From the NCBI GenBank assembly GCA_021731145.1, contig JAKFXX010000016.1, positions 1 to 62,151 of the forward strand: a stretch of 62,151 bases of DNA, read 5' to 3'. The notes below the pieces were generated by a model. That model saw nothing but the letters and a program-made list of their open reading frames with translations. It was not told the DNA's origin and made no database searches. The DNA is from Gammaproteobacteria bacterium (lineage in GTDB: Bacteria > Pseudomonadota > Gammaproteobacteria > Ga0077554 > Ga007554). How positions within the stretch are numbered: position 1 is the stretch's first letter; the number at the start of each line of letters is the position of its first letter. Position numbers and translations under genes: made by a program. Of the stretch, positions 36,308 through 46,373 are shown piece by piece.

Positions 36308-37513
36308 ATGTTTGACTGGGTCTTGAATCTACTGGCTAATGGCTTGCTGGGCTTTTCCGTATGGGGGTACATCGCCGCTGCGTTGATCATGACCCACATC
36401 ACAATCGCGGGCGTGACCATCTATCTGCACCGTAACCAGGCGCATCGCGCGCTGGACCTGCATCCTATTATCAGCCACTTTTTCCGCTTCTGGCTGTGGC
36501 TGACCACCGGCATGGTCACCAAGGCGTGGGCGGCGATTCACCGTAAGCATCACGCCAAGTGCGAGACTGCGGAAGATCCGCACAGCCCGCAGGTTCTTGG
36601 AATCAAAAAGGTTTTTTGGGAAGGCTCCGAGCTCTACCGGGCAGAGGCCAAAAACCAGGAAACCTTGGAGAAATACGGTCACGGCACCCCGGATGACTGG
36701 ATAGAGCGCAATCTCTACACCAAACACAGCCGATACGGCATTGTGCTGATGTTTATTATCAATGTGCTGCTGTTCGGTGCTGCGGGCATCAGCATCTGGG
36801 CGGTGCAGATGATATGGATCCCCATCACGGCCGCCGGGATCATCAATGGCATTGGCCACTACTGGGGATACCGCAACTACGAGCCGGCGGATGCGTCTAC
36901 CAACATCTCCCCCTGGGGCATCATCATCGGTGGCGAAGAGCTGCACAACAACCACCATGCCTTCCCAGGTTCCGCCAAACTTTCCTCCAAGCCGTGGGAG
37001 TTCGATATCGGCTGGATGTACATCCGCCTGTTTGAGATATTCGGGCTGGCTCACGTAAAGAAAGTGGCGTCCGAGCCGGTCATTGTCCCCGGCAAGCAGG
37101 CCGTGGATATGGAAACATTGCGTGCAGTGATTGTCACCCGTCTTCATGTGCTCTCCAATTATGGTCAGGATGTAATGCTGCCCGTACTCAAGGATGAATT
37201 GCATAAAGCGGATGATTCCTGCCGTGCGCTGTTCACGCGCGCCAGGAAACTGTTGGTGCGGGATGAATCCCTGATGGACGATGCGGCGAAGAGCAAGTTG
37301 AATACTGTGCTGGATCGCAGCGAGGCTCTGAAGACCGTTTATCAGCACAAGCTGAGCCTGCAGGATATCTGGAAGCGTTCGACGCTGACACAGGAGAGTC
37401 TGCTGCACAGCTTGCAGGAATGGTGTAAGCAGGCAGAGGCGACCGGCATCAAGAGCTTGCAGGATTTCGCAAAATCACTGCGGGGTTATACCCTGCACGC
37501 ATCCGTAACCTGA
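36308..37513 (+). CDS. Membrane fatty acid desaturase (DesA-like) with C-terminal extension
   Basis: A 401-residue desaturase with the three histidine boxes HRNQAHRALD, HRKHHA and ELHNNHHAFP and four hydrophobic segments. It should introduce a cis double bond into acyl chains of phospholipids or acyl-CoA and help maintain membrane fluidity. About 130 C-terminal residues (from METLRAVIVTRLHVL to the end) are soluble and helical and are not part of the catalytic core. TTGGAGG precedes ATG 36308. It is flanked by its own promoter and terminator. Confidence 0.93.
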   Translation: MFDWVLNLLANGLLGFSVWGYIAAALIMTHITIAGVTIYLHRNQAHRALDLHPIISHFFRFWLWLTTGMVTKAWAAIHRKHHAKCETAEDPHSPQVLGIKKVFWEGSELYRAEAKNQETLEKYGHGTPDDWIERNLYTKHSRYGIVLMFIINVLLFGAAGISIWAVQMIWIPITAAGIINGIGHYWGYRNYEPADASTNISPWGIIIGGEELHNNHHAFPGSAKLSSKPWEFDIGWMYIRLFEIFGLAHVKKVASEPVIVPGKQAVDMETLRAVIVTRLHVLSNYGQDVMLPVLKDELHKADDSCRALFTRARKLLVRDESLMDDAAKSKLNTVLDRSEALKTVYQHKLSLQDIWKRSTLTQESLLHSLQEWCKQAEATGIKSLQDFAKSLRGYTLHASVT

Positions 37514-37530
37514 CCAGTCTGTAGTTATTA

Positions 37531-37569
37531 GACACAAAAAACCCACCTCAAAGGTGGGTTTTTTGTGTC
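37531..37569 (+). terminator. Terminator after the desaturase gene
   Basis: GACACAAAAAACCCACC and GGTGGGTTTTTTGTGTC form a perfect 17 bp stem with a TCAAA loop. The A and T tracts make it functional on both strands. Confidence 0.95.
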
Positions 37570-37586
37570 TTTGCCCCCATATCGGG

Positions 37587-37592
37587 TATAAT
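37587..37592 (+). promoter_or_regulatory. Candidate -10 element of typA
   Basis: A perfect TATAAT with G upstream lies 68 bases before the typA ATG and just after the terminator. I see no good -35 at 16-18 bases. Confidence 0.45.
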
Positions 37593-37659
37593 GCTTCGTT
37601 TATATTGGGTCCACGCGCAGATTCGTTGGCCATCACCACCACCTCTTGAGTACCGTACT

Positions 37660-39486
37660 ATGGATTCCATAAAGAATTTACGCAATATCGCCATCATTGC
37701 TCACGTCGATCATGGCAAAACCACACTTGTGGACAAGCTGATGCAGCAGTCCGGCACTTTCGGTGCGCGGCAGGTTGTCGCCGAGCGCGCCATGGACTCG
37801 AATGATCTGGAGCGTGAGCGCGGTATTACCATCCTGGCGAAAAACACCGCGATTCGCTGGCGCGATTACCGCATCAATATCGTAGACACCCCCGGTCACG
37901 CCGATTTCGGTGGCGAGGTGGAGCGCGTGCTGTCGATGGTGGATTCCGTGCTGCTGCTGGTGGACGCAGTGGATGGCCCCATGCCGCAGACCCGCTTTGT
38001 TACCCAGAAGGCGTTTGCCTGCGGCTTGAAGCCGATTGTGGTAATCAATAAAGTGGACCGCCCGGGTGCGCGTCCGGATTGGGTGCTGGACCAGACCTTC
38101 GACCTGTTTGACCGCCTCGGTGCCACAGATGAGCAGTTGGATTTTCCGGTGATCTACGCCTCGGCATTGCAGGGTTACGCAGGTTTGACCTCGGATGTCC
38201 GTTCCGGCGACATGACCCCGCTGTTCGAGGCGATCATACAGCATGTTAGTTGTCCTGCTGTTGACCCCGAGGGGCCATTTCAGATGCAGGTCAGTTCGCT
38301 GAGCTATTCCAGCTATGTCGGTACGATCGGTGTTGGGCGTATCGCGAGGGGGCGGGTCAAGAGCAATTCGCCGGTGGTAGTGGTGAGCCGCGACGGCAAA
38401 CGCCGTAATGGCCGCGTGTTGCAGATCTTTGGCTTTTTGGGTCTTGATCGCGTCGAGGTACCCGATGCCCAGGCGGGCGATATCATTGCCTTTACCGGTA
38501 TTGATGATCTGGGTATTTCCGATACCCTGTGTGATCCGGCTAATGTAGAAGCATTGCCCGCGCTGTCAGTGGACGAGCCTACCGTGAGCATGACCTTTCA
38601 GGTCAATACCTCGCCATTTGCAGGCAAGGAAGGCAAATTCGTTACCAGTCGCCAGATTCGTGATCGCCTGCAAAAGGAGTTGATCCACAACGTGGCATTG
38701 CGTGTTGAAGATACCGAAGACCCCGATAAGTTCAAGGTGTCCGGGCGTGGCGAGCTGCATTTGTCCATTTTGATTGAAAACATGCGTCGCGAGGGCTTCG
38801 AGCTGGCGGTATCACGCCCGCAGGTGATTCTCAAAGAGATCAATGGCGAGATGTGCGAGCCTTACGAGATGTTGACCGTGGATGTCGAGGAACAACATCA
38901 GGGCGCAATCATGGAAAAGCTCGGCATGCACAAGGGCGACCTGCTCGACATGGTGTCGGACGGTAAGGGCCGGGTGCGATTGGAGTACCGGATTCCGGCG
39001 CGTGGCTTGATTGGTTTCCACACCGAGTTTCTCACCATCACATCCGGCACCGGCTTGATGCACCATGTGTTCGACAACTATGCCCCGATCAAAAAGGGTA
39101 ACATCGGCGGGCGTATCAACGGTGTGCTGATCTCCAATGGCATGGGCAAGAGCGTGGCCTTTGGCTTGTTCAATTTGCAGGATCGCGGCAAGCTGTTTAT
39201 CGGTGCCGGCGAAGAGCTCTACGAGGGTATGATCGTTGGCATCCACTCGCGCGATAATGATCTTGTTGTTAATCCGCTCAAGGCCAAGCAGCTCACCAAT
39301 ATGCGTGCCTCTGGTTCGGATGAGGCCGTAACGCTCATACCGCCGATTCGCCTTACCTTGGAGCAGGCGCTTGAGTTTATTGAGGATGATGAATTGGTCG
39401 AGGTAACACCCAGCAGTGTCCGGCTGCGCAAAAAGTTTTTGCTGGAGCACGAGCGCAAGAAGGCCTCGCGCAGTTCGTCGATGTAG
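37660..39486 (+). CDS. typA: Translational GTPase TypA/BipA
   Basis: The 608-residue GTPase acts on the ribosome, mainly in 50S assembly and stress adaptation. Motifs are [15 protein letters not shown] (G1), [10 protein letters not shown] (G2), [15 protein letters not shown] (G3), [10 protein letters not shown] (G4), then EF-G-like domains and the TypA-specific C-terminal domain. The ATG at 37660 gives the usual [15 protein letters not shown] start. Confidence 0.97.
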   Translation: MDSIKNLRNIAIIAHVDHGKTTLVDKLMQQSGTFGARQVVAERAMDSNDLERERGITILAKNTAIRWRDYRINIVDTPGHADFGGEVERVLSMVDSVLLLVDAVDGPMPQTRFVTQKAFACGLKPIVVINKVDRPGARPDWVLDQTFDLFDRLGATDEQLDFPVIYASALQGYAGLTSDVRSGDMTPLFEAIIQHVSCPAVDPEGPFQMQVSSLSYSSYVGTIGVGRIARGRVKSNSPVVVVSRDGKRRNGRVLQIFGFLGLDRVEVPDAQAGDIIAFTGIDDLGISDTLCDPANVEALPALSVDEPTVSMTFQVNTSPFAGKEGKFVTSRQIRDRLQKELIHNVALRVEDTEDPDKFKVSGRGELHLSILIENMRREGFELAVSRPQVILKEINGEMCEPYEMLTVDVEEQHQGAIMEKLGMHKGDLLDMVSDGKGRVRLEYRIPARGLIGFHTEFLTITSGTGLMHHVFDNYAPIKKGNIGGRINGVLISNGMGKSVAFGLFNLQDRGKLFIGAGEELYEGMIVGIHSRDNDLVVNPLKAKQLTNMRASGSDEAVTLIPPIRLTLEQALEFIEDDELVEVTPSSVRLRKKFLLEHERKKASRSSSM

Positions 39487-39499
39487 TTGATTGATGTTT

Positions 39500-39572
39500 T
39501 GCTACGGAGACGCGGAGAACACAAATGCTTCAAACGCTCTGTGTTCTTCGCGCATCTGTGGTTAATATTGGT
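39500..39572. repeat. Dispersed repeat of the ACGGAGACGCGGAGAA type
   Basis: Between typA and pip, GCGGAGAACACA and TGTGTTCTTCGC form an imperfect stem, followed by ATCTGTGGTTAATATT. Related GTGGTTAAC and TTCGTGTATTTCGTGG sequences occur at 55379-55401 and 54083-54112 inside the hsd locus. Confidence 0.55.
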
Positions 39573-39583
39573 TTTCAGGATCC

Positions 39584-40537
39584 ATGTATAAACTCTATCC
39601 AGAGATCAAGCCTTACGCAACGCACCGGCTCCCGGTCGCGTCGCCGCACCAGATCTATATAGAGGAATGCGGCAACCCGGACGGGCTGCCGGTGGTGTTT
39701 GTGCATGGTGGCCCCGGCGCGGGCTGTGAGGCGTATCATCGCCGTTTTTTCGACCCCAACGTGTACCGTATCGTGCTGTTCGATCAGCGTGGCTGCGGGC
39801 GTTCTACGCCGCATGCTGAGCTGGCGGGCAATACTACGCAGGCTCTGGTGGCCGACATGGAGACGATACGTCAGCACTTGAACATCGACCGCTGGGTAGT
39901 GTTCGGCGGTTCGTGGGGTTCAACGCTGGGGTTGGTCTATGCCCAGAGCCATCCCGAGCGCGTGCAGGGGTTGATTCTGCGCGGCATTTTTCTGTGCAGA
40001 CCGCACGAGATCGAATGGTTTTATCAACAGGGCGCAAGCCGCATCTTCCCGGACTATTGGGAGGATTATTTGCGCCCTATCCCCGAGGCCGAGCGCGGCG
40101 ACATGGTGCGTGCCTACTACAAACGTCTTACCGGCGATGACGAGGTGGCGCGCATGGCCGCCGCCAAGGCGTGGTCGGTATGGGAAGGGCGCGCCGCGAC
40201 CTTGCGTCCCAGCAAGTCGGTGATCGATCACTTCGCCAACCCGTCCACGGCGCTCAGCCTGGCGCGTATCGAGTGCCACTACTTCATGAATGACAGCTTT
40301 CTTGAGCCTGATCAAATCCTGCGCGATGCGCGGCGTCTTGCCGGTATCCCCGGCATTATTGTGCATGGCCGCTATGACATTGTTTGCCCGGTTGAGAATG
40401 CGTGGTCATTGCGCCGCGCCTGGCCGCAGGCCCAGCTTAATATCATCCCCGATGCCGGACACTCCGCCAGCGAGCCTGGCATCACCGACGCTCTCGTCAA
40501 AGCCACAATGATGATGGCAAACAATCTTCAGCAATGA
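39584..40537 (+). CDS. pip: Proline iminopeptidase
   Basis: A 317-residue alpha/beta hydrolase of peptidase family S33 that removes N-terminal proline. It has [24 protein letters not shown] and the nucleophile Ser in [16 protein letters not shown], with His in the terminal [11 protein letters not shown]. Normal length. dtd follows with an ATGA overlap. Confidence 0.95.
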   Translation: MYKLYPEIKPYATHRLPVASPHQIYIEECGNPDGLPVVFVHGGPGAGCEAYHRRFFDPNVYRIVLFDQRGCGRSTPHAELAGNTTQALVADMETIRQHLNIDRWVVFGGSWGSTLGLVYAQSHPERVQGLILRGIFLCRPHEIEWFYQQGASRIFPDYWEDYLRPIPEAERGDMVRAYYKRLTGDDEVARMAAAKAWSVWEGRAATLRPSKSVIDHFANPSTALSLARIECHYFMNDSFLEPDQILRDARRLAGIPGIIVHGRYDIVCPVENAWSLRRAWPQAQLNIIPDAGHSASEPGITDALVKATMMMANNLQQ

Positions 40538-40986
40538 TCGGCTTGCTGCAGCGGGTTCGTGCTGCGCAGGTAGTTGTGGAAGGGGAGGTTGTTGGCGCCA
40601 TCGGTCACGGCCTGTTGGTGCTGATAGGTGTGGAACAGGGTGATACCGAAGTGCAGGCCGACCGATTGCTTGAGCGCCTGTTAGGTTATCGCGTGTTTGC
40701 CGATGCCGACGGCAAAATGAACCTCAGCTTGCGCGATGTTGGTGGTGGCCTGCTGCTGGTGCCGCAGTTCACCCTGGCCGCCGATACCCACAAGGGCATG
40801 CGCCCGAGTTTCACCCCCGCAGCCGCACCCCAGGCAGGGCTACGGTTATTCAATCACCTCGTCCTGCAAGCGCGCAATCAATACCCCAATGTTGCTAGCG
40901 GCCGTTTTGGCGCGGACATGCTGGTGACGCTCACCAATGACGGTCCTGTGACTTTCCTGCTGCGAACTGCGGCGGGCACCCAATAG
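40534..40986 (+). CDS. dtd: D-aminoacyl-tRNA deacylase
   Basis: Dtd removes D-amino acids from mischarged tRNA. The 150-residue product has [40 protein letters not shown] and [10 protein letters not shown], the last carrying the Gly-cisPro active-site element. It overlaps pip by four bases. Confidence 0.96.
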   Translation: MIGLLQRVRAAQVVVEGEVVGAIGHGLLVLIGVEQGDTEVQADRLLERLLGYRVFADADGKMNLSLRDVGGGLLLVPQFTLAADTHKGMRPSFTPAAAPQAGLRLFNHLVLQARNQYPNVASGRFGADMLVTLTNDGPVTFLLRTAAGTQ

Positions 40987-41120
40987 AAACAGAGTACATT
41001 TGTTAGCCCTGCGACGCGGAGTCATCCAAGCGCGCGCATGCTCGTCTAAACCTTGCTTTTTTGGGACTTCTGTTTAATGCTTGGCCTACAAGGCTTTTTA
41101 GCATAAATAGGGAGAGTTTC

Positions 41121-42326
41121 ATGAGACGGCTGTATCCGCTGCTTGGCTTCGCATCGCTGGGAATAATGATAAGTGTGAACGCCCATGCGTCAGGTTTTCG
41201 CCTGCCAGAGGCGTCCATCGCTGGTGTGGGCACAAGCAATGCCTTGGTTGCCAATTACAAGGAGCTTGGCGCGGTAGCCTACAACCCCGCCGCCATGTCT
41301 TTTCATGAGGGCACGAATATCGTGGCGGGATTGGTGTTGATCGACCACAAGGCCAGCGTTACACCGGCTGGCAAGACAGATAAAATAGACAGTGATCATA
41401 ATAGTCCAGCATACATACCCAATCTCTCTGTGATAAACCGGCGCAGCCCACAGTGGAGCTGGGGGATCAATATTAATGCACCGTTTGGCCTGGAAACCAA
41501 CTGGCCAAAAAATACCTTTCCACTCCCTGCTTCGATGCATCCCGCAGAAACCAGGATCGAGCTGGTTAATTTTAACCCCAATGTTTCCTACAAGATTAAC
41601 GCCAATACCAGCGCTGCCGTTGGCCTGGATTATTACAGAGTGAGAGAGGTGAAACTCAATACCCAGGCTGGCACCATCAAAGGCGATGGGGGTGATTTCG
41701 GCTGGAATGCGGCGTTGATGCATGTGGCTGGTCCCTGGAGTTTCGGCGCGTCGTACCGTTCGGCTATCAGCGTGGGTGTTAACGGGAATTTGACCTCGCC
41801 GTTAGGCTCGGCGGGTGTCGCTGCTGATGTTAATTTGCCTTGGATGCTGCAAATTGGCGCGCGCTATCAGGCCACGGATAAACTGGGTGTCGAATTTGAT
41901 TACGAACGTACCGGGTGGAAGAAATTCAATCAGATTATTGTCGCCACGAGCACGGGCAGCCCGCTCGTAATCAATTCCAATGGCTGGAGTAATGCCGATG
42001 CGTACCGGTTGGGGATGACCTACGATTTAAATGCCAACAACCAGTTGCGCGCCGGTTATTCACGCGATCTCACGGGCCAGGGCGATGCGCATTTCAGTGC
42101 GCGCGTATCCGATGCCGACAGAAATCTTTTTAGTGTGGGTATCAGGCACAAAATTGCCGGAGGCTGGGAACTCGAAGGCGCATACATGTACGTAAAATTC
42201 GACGACAGGAATTACGCCTCGACGACGCTTGTTTCTTCGCCGGACCCGAACGGGACAGCGGCGTATAACGGCAAATACGAGAACAGCGCACATCTGTTCG
42301 GCTTGGGTGTGACGAAGCGGTTTTAG
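41121..42326 (+). CDS. OmpP1/FadL/TodX family outer membrane protein
   Basis: A 401-residue outer membrane beta-barrel. It has a signal peptide (cleaved near NAHA-SGF), the FadL-type hatch start SGFRLPEASIAGVGTSNAL, and AVAYNPAAMSFHEGT, and it ends in a C-terminal Phe (VTKRF). Members transport long-chain fatty acids or hydrophobic compounds. GGGAGAG precedes ATG 41121. A strong terminator follows. Confidence 0.93.
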   Translation: MRRLYPLLGFASLGIMISVNAHASGFRLPEASIAGVGTSNALVANYKELGAVAYNPAAMSFHEGTNIVAGLVLIDHKASVTPAGKTDKIDSDHNSPAYIPNLSVINRRSPQWSWGININAPFGLETNWPKNTFPLPASMHPAETRIELVNFNPNVSYKINANTSAAVGLDYYRVREVKLNTQAGTIKGDGGDFGWNAALMHVAGPWSFGASYRSAISVGVNGNLTSPLGSAGVAADVNLPWMLQIGARYQATDKLGVEFDYERTGWKKFNQIIVATSTGSPLVINSNGWSNADAYRLGMTYDLNANNQLRAGYSRDLTGQGDAHFSARVSDADRNLFSVGIRHKIAGGWELEGAYMYVKFDDRNYASTTLVSSPDPNGTAAYNGKYENSAHLFGLGVTKRF

Positions 42327-42358
42327 TTGGCCGGGAGGGGGGCATCCCTTTTATTATC

Positions 42359-42402
42359 AAACCGCTATGCGCCAATGAATGGCGCATAGCGGTTTTTGTT
42401 TT
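42359..42402 (+). terminator. Terminator after the FadL-like gene
   Basis: AAACCGCTATGCGCCA and TGGCGCATAGCGGTTT pair perfectly around ATGAA and are followed by TTGTTTT. It separates this gene from convergent fdxA. Confidence 0.95.
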
Positions 42403-42461
42403 ATGAGGAGCGTTGGCGCGTTAATGCGGCGTAGGCTGCTAGATCGCGCCCTACCAAAGAA

Positions 42462-42785
42462 TCAGCGCTCAAGGTATTTGAGCTTGTCCTTCACGTCCTT
42501 CCATTGATCGGCATCCTCGGGGGCATCAATCTTTTCGGTGATCACCGGCCAGTCCTTGGCGAGTTCCGCATTCAGCGCAAGAAAGTGCTTCTGGTCCTCG
42601 GGCAGATCATGTTCAGAGAAAATAGCCTCCGCCGGGCACTCCGGCTCACACAGGGTGCAGTCTATGCACTCATCAGGGTCGATCACCAGAAAGTTGGGGC
42701 CTTCGTGGAAACAGTCCACCGGACACACTTCGACGCAATCGGTGTATTTACATTTAATGCAGTTATCAACGACGATGAAGGTCAT
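42462..42785 (-). CDS. fdxA: Seven-iron ferredoxin (3Fe-4S/4Fe-4S)
   Basis: The 107-residue ferredoxin resembles Azotobacter FdI. Cys9, Cys17, Cys21 and Cys25 ([17 protein letters not shown]) and Cys40, Cys43, Cys46 and Cys50 ([12 protein letters not shown]) hold the two clusters, followed by a C-terminal acidic region. It transfers electrons in the cytosol; the partner is unknown. Confidence 0.96.
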   Translation of the reverse strand: MTFIVVDNCIKCKYTDCVEVCPVDCFHEGPNFLVIDPDECIDCTLCEPECPAEAIFSEHDLPEDQKHFLALNAELAKDWPVITEKIDAPEDADQWKDVKDKLKYLER

Positions 42786-43497
42786 GCAATTCTCCTAACA
42801 GAAAAAGGGTCGGATGGGCGCGCCATCGCTTGTGCAATATGTTAATCGGTCTGCGGGTTTATGGCGAGTATCAGCCGTAAATTTATCGGCAAATTAGTGA
42901 TGTCCACTTTCTCTCAGGCAGAAATGCTCGCTCGAAACGAGCGGCAAGCCCTGTCACGATTGTGATGGTGACGCAATGAGCAATCCCCAAGAAGTAAGAC
43001 CGGCACTGCACCTTATAGAATGTTTGGGAGGGAGCTGGATATCTCCTGAAATCGCGGTGCTTTCCGTTCCTGTGGATTTATGATCGGGATTGTAAATGTA
43101 CTGTCGAAAAATTTTACATTACCAAGCCTGTGTTTGGGCCGGTACTGGCCCCACGCTTATGTATTCTTTGAATAGTATTATTAATCAATTAGATGGGAAG
43201 ATATTCGGTTGATTTCATCCTTGCCGAAACTAAAGAGATCAGCTTGATAGTGATTAGACATTAACCATAATCCCTCCAAATTTTGTCGTAAAAATTTACA
43301 CCCATTTTTTGTGAGTGGCCGCCGGAGATGAGTTAAGTCATTGTTGTATCTCATTATTGTTTTTTATATCAAGTATTGGAGCACTTATTGCTTAGAAATG
43401 GCTGGATTAACATTGTTCGAAGGGATGTTGTCATGCCCGGCGTGGGAGCACGGCAATACTTCTGTAAACGACGATTATCGGGGAGTAGCCAAACGTT
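42786..43497. other. Long intergenic region between fdxA and the LuxR-type gene
   Basis: About 710 bases, clearly more AT-rich in the second half. A small stem GCTCGCTCG/CGAGCGGC is seen near 42930. I find no convincing gene or known riboswitch. It presumably holds the promoters of both divergent genes. Confidence 0.6.
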
Positions 43498-44631
43498 ATG
43501 GATGGCGAACATTACGACGAGCTGGTAGAGGCGATCTATGATGCTGCACTTGAACCGGCGCGCTGGGATGTGACCGTTTCCGGTTTGAAGGATGCGTTTA
43601 ACTCCATCGCCGCCGGTTTTTTTGTGCAGACCGCCGATCAGGGGCTGGATGTCTGCTTTGTCCAAGGACCCGACAATGACGAGATGGAGGTTCACGGAAA
43701 GCACTTCGCCAGCAACAATCCCTGGTTCACTATTCTTGGGTTGATGAGGTCGGAGCGGACTCTCACCGATCCCCCGCTTGAAAAAATCCACAATGACAGG
43801 CGTGCCTTCATCAGGGCCGAATTTAGCCAGGACTGGTGCAGAAAGCAGAACTTCCGCTATTCCATGGGAGGGAGCCTGCTGGATCGGCATGGCAACCTCT
43901 TGAACCTCACCTTTTTTCGCTCGCAGCAAGCGGGCCACTACACCGGCGCCGAGATAAAGCGTTATCAGGCCCTGTGCCGTCATTTGATGAAGGCCGTCGA
44001 GATCAACGCCAGGATGGCAGCTCTGGCACCAGAGATGGGTGGCCAGAATAGCCCCTTTGATTGCCTGCGTTTTGGCGTGATTACGCTCGATGGCTGCGGA
44101 CGCATTGTGTTCAAGAATAAATATGCGGCTGCATTGCTTAACAGCAAGCAGGGAATGCACGAAAAAGAGTCGCGCCTAAAAACAACAGATCACAATTTCC
44201 AGGGCATCCTTGATTGCGTGATTGACCAGGCCTTCAGAGGGCAAAAAAGCGCAATTCTGACACTGCCCAGACCAGCGGTGGCAGGGTTGTCACTCTGTGT
44301 GATCCCCTCCTCTGACAAACGTAACTTTCTTGGCATACCGAACCGCTCCGTGACGATCTTTATCTGCGATCCCGACGACAAAGAGATCACCAGCGCCGAT
44401 TACATCGCCAGACGCTGGCAGTTGTCGCCGCTGGAGGCCCAGTTTGCCTTGCACCTGCTCAAGGGGTACAACATTAAGGAGATTGCCACGGTACTGGAGC
44501 TTACCCATAACACTGCGCAATGGTATTGCAAACAGATCATGCAGAAGCTGGATGTCAAGCGTCAGCCTGAACTTATCCTCAAGCTCATGAATGATTTTGT
44601 GTTCTTTTTGGACTCTAATTCTGTGGGGTAG
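43498..44631 (+). CDS. LuxR-family transcriptional regulator
   Basis: The 377-residue protein ends with a LuxR-type helix-turn-helix (about 308-365: WQLSPLEAQFALHLLKGYNI, then KEIATVLELTHNTAQWYCKQI and MQKLDV). The N-terminal 300 residues are a possible PAS/GAF-like sensing region with no clear ligand motif, similar to large orphan LuxR regulators. GGGGAG lies 12 bases before the ATG. Its targets are unknown; two envelope genes follow on the same strand. Confidence 0.85.
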   Translation: MDGEHYDELVEAIYDAALEPARWDVTVSGLKDAFNSIAAGFFVQTADQGLDVCFVQGPDNDEMEVHGKHFASNNPWFTILGLMRSERTLTDPPLEKIHNDRRAFIRAEFSQDWCRKQNFRYSMGGSLLDRHGNLLNLTFFRSQQAGHYTGAEIKRYQALCRHLMKAVEINARMAALAPEMGGQNSPFDCLRFGVITLDGCGRIVFKNKYAAALLNSKQGMHEKESRLKTTDHNFQGILDCVIDQAFRGQKSAILTLPRPAVAGLSLCVIPSSDKRNFLGIPNRSVTIFICDPDDKEITSADYIARRWQLSPLEAQFALHLLKGYNIKEIATVLELTHNTAQWYCKQIMQKLDVKRQPELILKLMNDFVFFLDSNSVG

Positions 44632-45092
44632 TGTGTACTGCGTATGTGATTGGCACTGCAGCGCCCTATCGTAAGGTTAAGGAGTGCGCCGCTTTTGGCG
44701 CGTCCCGCCGGAACGAGAGGTTGGGCTGGACGATAGAGTGGGCACGTCTTCTGTGCCCATGTGGACAAGTATCGACTATATGATGAGGCAATTAATGAAT
44801 TCCAGCGCAGCAGACACCTCCCACTTGGGAGGTGTGAAAAAAATACAACCTCAATAAACTCCAGAGATTCATTGTGCAAAGGATTGGGGCGACGGAACCT
44901 GCGTGAGCGGGGCGCGCCGGATTACAAAAATAAAAAATAGATGGAACGCCAGAATCTCCTTATCTGAGTTCCGTAACTTAACGCCATGTCAAAGCCAAAA
45001 CTGCCGGTTTGGCTGGGCGGAGACCGTGCGCACGCTTTAGCCGTGGGGTTGTTATCCAGAGATTTATTGTCTGATCATGAGGAGGGGAAGAC
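44632..45092. other. Intergenic region with a small hairpin
   Basis: About 460 bases without a convincing gene. ACACCTCCC (44814-44822) and GGGAGGTGT (44827-44835) form a 9 bp stem followed by A's rather than T's on the plus strand, so it is not a plus-strand terminator. It may be an operator or RNA element. Confidence 0.55.
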
Positions 45093-45416
45093 ATGAAAAG
45101 AGCGATTTTATCGGTAGTGATTATGGCGGGGCTGTCTTTCGTTCCGGCGGTTTTCGCAGGCGATGCGGAGGATATGGCAGAAATGCAGCGGCAGCTCAAT
45201 AAGGAGGTCTTGGAAAAACCTTTTTCGGTAGCGGATCAAGCCAAGATCGACGCCTATGTCCAGGATGCGGCGAAAAAGAATCTCAAGCCTATTGAGCAAC
45301 CGCCAGCGAACTGGAACTGGCAGCCGGGGTACACATGTGCCTCGATATACAATTACGGGTGGCGTGCGTACAGCGATTGCGCGTATTACCACCGATATTA
45401 CGGACGTTATTGGTGA
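45093..45416 (+). CDS. Small secreted protein of unknown function
   Basis: A 107-residue protein with a clear signal peptide (MKRAILSVVIMAGLSFVPAV, cleavage near VFA-GDA), a charged helical middle and an aromatic tail with several Tyr, ending YYHRYYGRYW. No family recognised. GAGGAGGGGAAG precedes the ATG. It lies 80 bases before traT on the same strand. Confidence 0.75.
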   Translation: MKRAILSVVIMAGLSFVPAVFAGDAEDMAEMQRQLNKEVLEKPFSVADQAKIDAYVQDAAKKNLKPIEQPPANWNWQPGYTCASIYNYGWRAYSDCAYYHRYYGRYW

Positions 45417-45497
45417 TAGACGCAATAGACACTGCTGGTGATGGGCGATTCATTTTGTGAGTGATCGTTTTGATAATGATTACAGGGAGGAAATATC

Positions 45498-46256
45498 ATG
45501 AAGGTTACTGCAAAAGGTTTGAGAAATACCATCGGTGCTGTTTCGGTTATCGCTTTATTGGGTGGTTGCGCCGCAACACAGGTGGCGCTGTCCAAGAAAG
45601 ACCTCGATGTTCAGGCCCGTACCAGCACGGCGATTTTCGTCGATCCGGTGCCGCGTGAAAAACGCACGATCTATCTGGAAATTAAAAGCGGTGTCATGGA
45701 ATTTAACCGTGGCAAGTTCAAGCAATTTGTCTTGGAACAGTTCGCGCAATTCAGCGACGGTTACAAGGTCATAGACGACCCTGATGCCGCCCAATTCCAG
45801 ATGGTGGTGTACGTATTGAATCTGGAGAAGGCAAGCCCAACCGCCGCGCAGGCCGCCCTGAATCAAGGGTATATGGGTGGCGCGGTCGTCGCGGGGGCGA
45901 CAGTGGGCGCAATGACCAGCAACAATCCCTGGGCGGGTGGGGTGGTAGGGGGTGTGGCTGGAGGCGCCGCAGAGTTCATAACTGGCAATCTGGTGAAGGA
46001 TGTGACCTACATGCTGGTGAGCGATGTGCAAATCAAGGAAAAAGCGGCCAAGGGCGTTATCGTGAGAAAAGACTCCAAAATCGACACGAAGATTTCCGAT
46101 GCTGGCGCCAGCCAGCAAACCGTTTCAGAGGCCACCAACAAGAAGGAATACCGCACGCGTATCGTCACCACAGCCAATCAGGTGAATTTAAAGATTGAAG
46201 AAGCGGAACCATTGATGTTCAAGAAAACCGCTTATGCCATGGCGGGCTTTTTTTGA
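45498..46256 (+). CDS. traT: TraT-like outer membrane lipoprotein
   Basis: A 252-residue lipoprotein with lipobox LLGGC and the TraT features ATQVALSKKDLDVQARTSTAI, QFVLEQFAQFSDGYKV, and the glycine/alanine-rich segment near 125-165 (GGAVVAGATVGAMTSNNPW). On F-type plasmids TraT mediates surface exclusion and serum resistance; a chromosomal role is unknown. No transfer genes are nearby. Confidence 0.92.
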   Translation: MKVTAKGLRNTIGAVSVIALLGGCAATQVALSKKDLDVQARTSTAIFVDPVPREKRTIYLEIKSGVMEFNRGKFKQFVLEQFAQFSDGYKVIDDPDAAQFQMVVYVLNLEKASPTAAQAALNQGYMGGAVVAGATVGAMTSNNPWAGGVVGGVAGGAAEFITGNLVKDVTYMLVSDVQIKEKAAKGVIVRKDSKIDTKISDAGASQQTVSEATNKKEYRTRIVTTANQVNLKIEEAEPLMFKKTAYAMAGFF

Positions 46257-46296
46257 GTGGCACGATTACAGTGCAGATCGCGAATTAATTAACCAC

Positions 46297-46321
46297 GCAG
46301 GGTGCGCGAGACGCATCCTGC
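46297..46321. terminator. Possible terminator between traT and mutS
   Basis: GCAGGGTGCG and CGCATCCTGC form a stem with one G-T pair across a short loop, between convergent genes. There is no clear T-run, so the call is weak. Confidence 0.35.
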
Positions 46322-46373
46322 AATTCCACTCAGTTGATTTAGGAGTGGAATAAAATACCCTCTGAATCCCACG

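Noticed and set aside
43341-43541. A 66-codon plus-strand frame overlapping the start of the LuxR-type gene.
   Set aside because: No ribosome binding site or recognisable sequence, and it overlaps the better supported start at 43498.
44814-44835. Hairpin considered as the terminator of the LuxR-type gene.
   Set aside because: It is followed by A's on the plus strand and lacks a T-run, and it is nearly 200 bases after the stop.
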